Positions 62,691 through 64,000 of a stretch of DNA of 64,000 nucleotides are shown piece after piece; position 1 is the first letter of the stretch, and each line of letters opens with the position of its first letter. This DNA comes from Niastella soli (GTDB lineage: Bacteria; Bacteroidota; Bacteroidia; Chitinophagales; Chitinophagaceae). Below the pieces are notes generated by a model. It was not told the DNA's origin and did no database searches. It saw nothing but the letters and a program-made list of their open reading frames with translations. The position numbers were made by a program, and so were the translations under genes. Location of the stretch: contig NZ_JAGHKO010000024.1 in the NCBI RefSeq assembly GCF_017742245.1, positions 1 to 64,000 of the forward strand. Reading direction: 5' to 3'.

Positions 62691-63269
62691 ATGCCAATGA
62701 GAGAGTTGAACACGGATTTGGTATTGATAACTGACATCCGGTCGGGTTGTGAGAAGGCGTTCTTATTGGTGTACCGTCAGTTTCACGAAAAACTGTATTT
62801 CTATTTTCTGCAAAAGACCCGGTCAGAGGATGTAAGCGAAGAATTGGTGCAACTTACTTTTATAAAACTCTGGCAATACCGGCAAAGTTTAAATCCCCAA
62901 CTTCCCATCTCCCAGCAAGTATTCCGCATTGCAAAAACCACGTTGATAGATGTATTACGCAAAAAAGCTGCTAACAGGCTTGTTCCAATTGAAACCATGG
63001 CAACTATTGACCTGGTGGAAGAAGAGAACAGCGCAAACGCTGAACACCAGGTAGAACTGGTGCAGGCCAGTCTGTCGCATTTGTCGCCCATGCAACAAAA
63101 GATCCTGTCGTTCAGACTGGAGGGGTTGTCGAACAAAGAAATTGCCGGACAAATGGCCATTTCCAAAAAGACGGTAGAAAACCAGGTGAACCGCGCCATC
63201 AGGAGTATAAAGAAGAAGGCTAAGATCTCCTTTGTTGTTTTGCTCCTGCTTAATCTGCTTAACGCCTAA
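62691..63269 (+). CDS. ECF RNA polymerase sigma factor with C-terminal hydrophobic tail
   Basis: 192 residues from ATG 62691; the frame is open from 62568, but the extra 41 residues are hydrophobic and not sigma-like. Region 2 (FLLVYRQFHEKLYFYFLQKTRSEDVSEELVQLTFIKLWQYR) and region 4 (LEGLSNKEIAGQMAISKKTVENQVNRAIRSIKKK) are typical. The chain ends with FVVLLLLNLLNA, a short hydrophobic tail. The FecR-like gene 177 bases downstream is its expected anti-sigma partner, with a terminator-like hairpin between them. Confidence 0.92.
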   Translation: MPMRELNTDLVLITDIRSGCEKAFLLVYRQFHEKLYFYFLQKTRSEDVSEELVQLTFIKLWQYRQSLNPQLPISQQVFRIAKTTLIDVLRKKAANRLVPIETMATIDLVEEENSANAEHQVELVQASLSHLSPMQQKILSFRLEGLSNKEIAGQMAISKKTVENQVNRAIRSIKKKAKISFVVLLLLNLLNA

Positions 63270-63323
63270 ATATAACAGGTGGGGTTTGGCAAGTTGGCGA
63301 AGGCTCTCCTTGAGCGATAATTC

Positions 63324-63364
63324 AGGGTGGATGCTCCCCAGTCGGTGGAGGATCCACCCTTTTC
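63324..63364 (+). terminator. Terminator-like hairpin between sigma and FecR genes
   Basis: AGGGTGGAT (63324-63332) pairs perfectly with ATCCACCCT (63352-63360), an inner CTCC/GGAG pairing lengthens it, and TTTTC follows. Sitting between a sigma gene and its anti-sigma gene, it could reduce read-through and set their ratio. Confidence 0.7.
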
Positions 63365-63445
63365 AATATTAAAGAATTGTTGCCCGTGGGTGTAAACGCA
63401 TCCGTAAAACGTAATCTTTAATAACAGCACACCGAAAAGTATACG

Positions 63446-64000
63446 ATGCAAGTAACGAAAGCTTTATTGGTAAAATTTATAGAGAACAGATGCAGCAGGA
63501 AGGAAGCGGAACTGGTCTACGACTACCTGATGAACAATCCGCATGCACTGAATGAATTACTGAACGAAGCCGACTGGGAGGCGTACAACTCAAATGGTGT
63601 TGTTGAAAAACAACGAAGTGAGCACTGGTTTGCCGCCATCCAGCAACAAAAAGGGAATGGCAACATAATAACCCTGAAAAAAGTATTGCGTTTTTCTGCG
63701 GCTGCAGTGGTCTTGCTGACAGTTAGTTTGGGTGCTTATCAATTTATAAAACCGGCCGGTGAAAAAACTGCGCCACTGGTGACGATTGTACGCCCCGAAA
63801 CTAAACCGCCTGCCACAAAACAAAAGCGATTTGTAAACAGTGGCAGTAAACCGGCTACTTATACATTGACAGACGGGTCAGAAATAACCCTGTATAAAAA
63901 CAGTATCCTTGAATGTAACCAGCCATTCGATAGCAGTAAACGAGACCTGGTATTACATGGCGAGGCATTGTTTAAAGTGGCGAAGGATAAAACCAAACCC
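63446..64000 (+). CDS. FecR family anti-sigma factor (3' end beyond window)
   Basis: The first 185 codons of a FecR protein, open to the window edge. A cytoplasmic part (1-80) is followed by one helix (about residues 81-100, LRFSAAAVVLLTVSLGAYQF) and the start of the periplasmic FecR domain, with YTLTDGSEITLYKNSILE, the block DLVLHGEALFKVAKDKTKP and the expected spacing between them. It should control the ECF sigma factor at 62691; the SusC/SusD pair it would answer to is probably just beyond the right edge. Confidence 0.9.
   Translation, partial: MQVTKALLVKFIENRCSRKEAELVYDYLMNNPHALNELLNEADWEAYNSNGVVEKQRSEHWFAAIQQQKGNGNIITLKKVLRFSAAAVVLLTVSLGAYQFIKPAGEKTAPLVTIVRPETKPPATKQKRFVNSGSKPATYTLTDGSEITLYKNSILECNQPFDSSKRDLVLHGEALFKVAKDKTKP

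Overview
This is a gene-dense bacterial chromosome segment of moderate GC, best explained as a member of the Bacteroidetes (Bacteroidota), probably family Chitinophagaceae (Niastella/Chitinophaga-like). The basis is three SusD-like lipoproteins and two SusC-like receptors, ECF sigma/FecR pairs, a hybrid two-component regulator fused to an AraC-type DNA-binding domain, FtsX/MacB-type permeases, and promoters of the TTTG / TAnnTTTG type. The genus is inference; no rRNA or tRNA gene lies in the window.

Layout. (1) 0-10 kb: the end of a glycan-uptake locus (SusD-like lipoprotein, exo-sialidase), a secreted ENPP-type phosphodiesterase, a DUF4870 membrane protein and a SusC/SusD pair. (2) 10.6-19.5 kb: a TonB-dependent siderophore-type receptor, an FtsX-type permease, a thioredoxin-reductase-like flavoprotein, a NodB-type polysaccharide deacetylase and a three-gene unit of unknown function. 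(3) 19.6-44.2 kb: a signalling region. Two related clusters point away from each other. Cluster A (minus strand, 19.6-25.8 kb) encodes response regulator, REC-kinase, CHASE3 hybrid kinase and CheR. Cluster B (plus strand, 35.2-44.2 kb) encodes NIT-domain hybrid kinase, REC, CheR, CheB, REC-PAS-kinase, REC and REC-PAS-kinase. Neither contains CheA, CheW or a methyl-accepting protein. Between them lie SanA, a glutaminyl cyclase, a hybrid two-component regulator and a GH95 fucosidase-family enzyme that the regulator probably controls. (4) 44.4-53.5 kb: two near-identical small secreted proteins of unknown family around an alpha/beta hydrolase, then a complete ECF sigma - FecR - SusC (with STN-like domain) - SusD regulatory and transport locus. 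(5) 54.3-62.5 kb: CorA and an envelope lipid/glycan group (two GT39-type glycosyltransferases, a flippase-like integral membrane protein, two PAP2 phosphatases, a GDSL hydrolase and an esterase). (6) 62.7-64 kb: a second ECF sigma and the start of its FecR partner, cut by the window end.

Non-coding structure is unusually rich. At 1-150, 32.2-32.4 kb and 60.0-60.2 kb there are composite elements in which two different heptanucleotide arrays flank a core with the palindrome TCGCGA. The 53.5-54.3 kb intergenic region holds 11-nt phased TTGT repeats and large inverted repeats. The first receiver domain of the cluster B hybrid kinase carries an in-frame deletion of about 88 codons relative to its cluster A paralogue.
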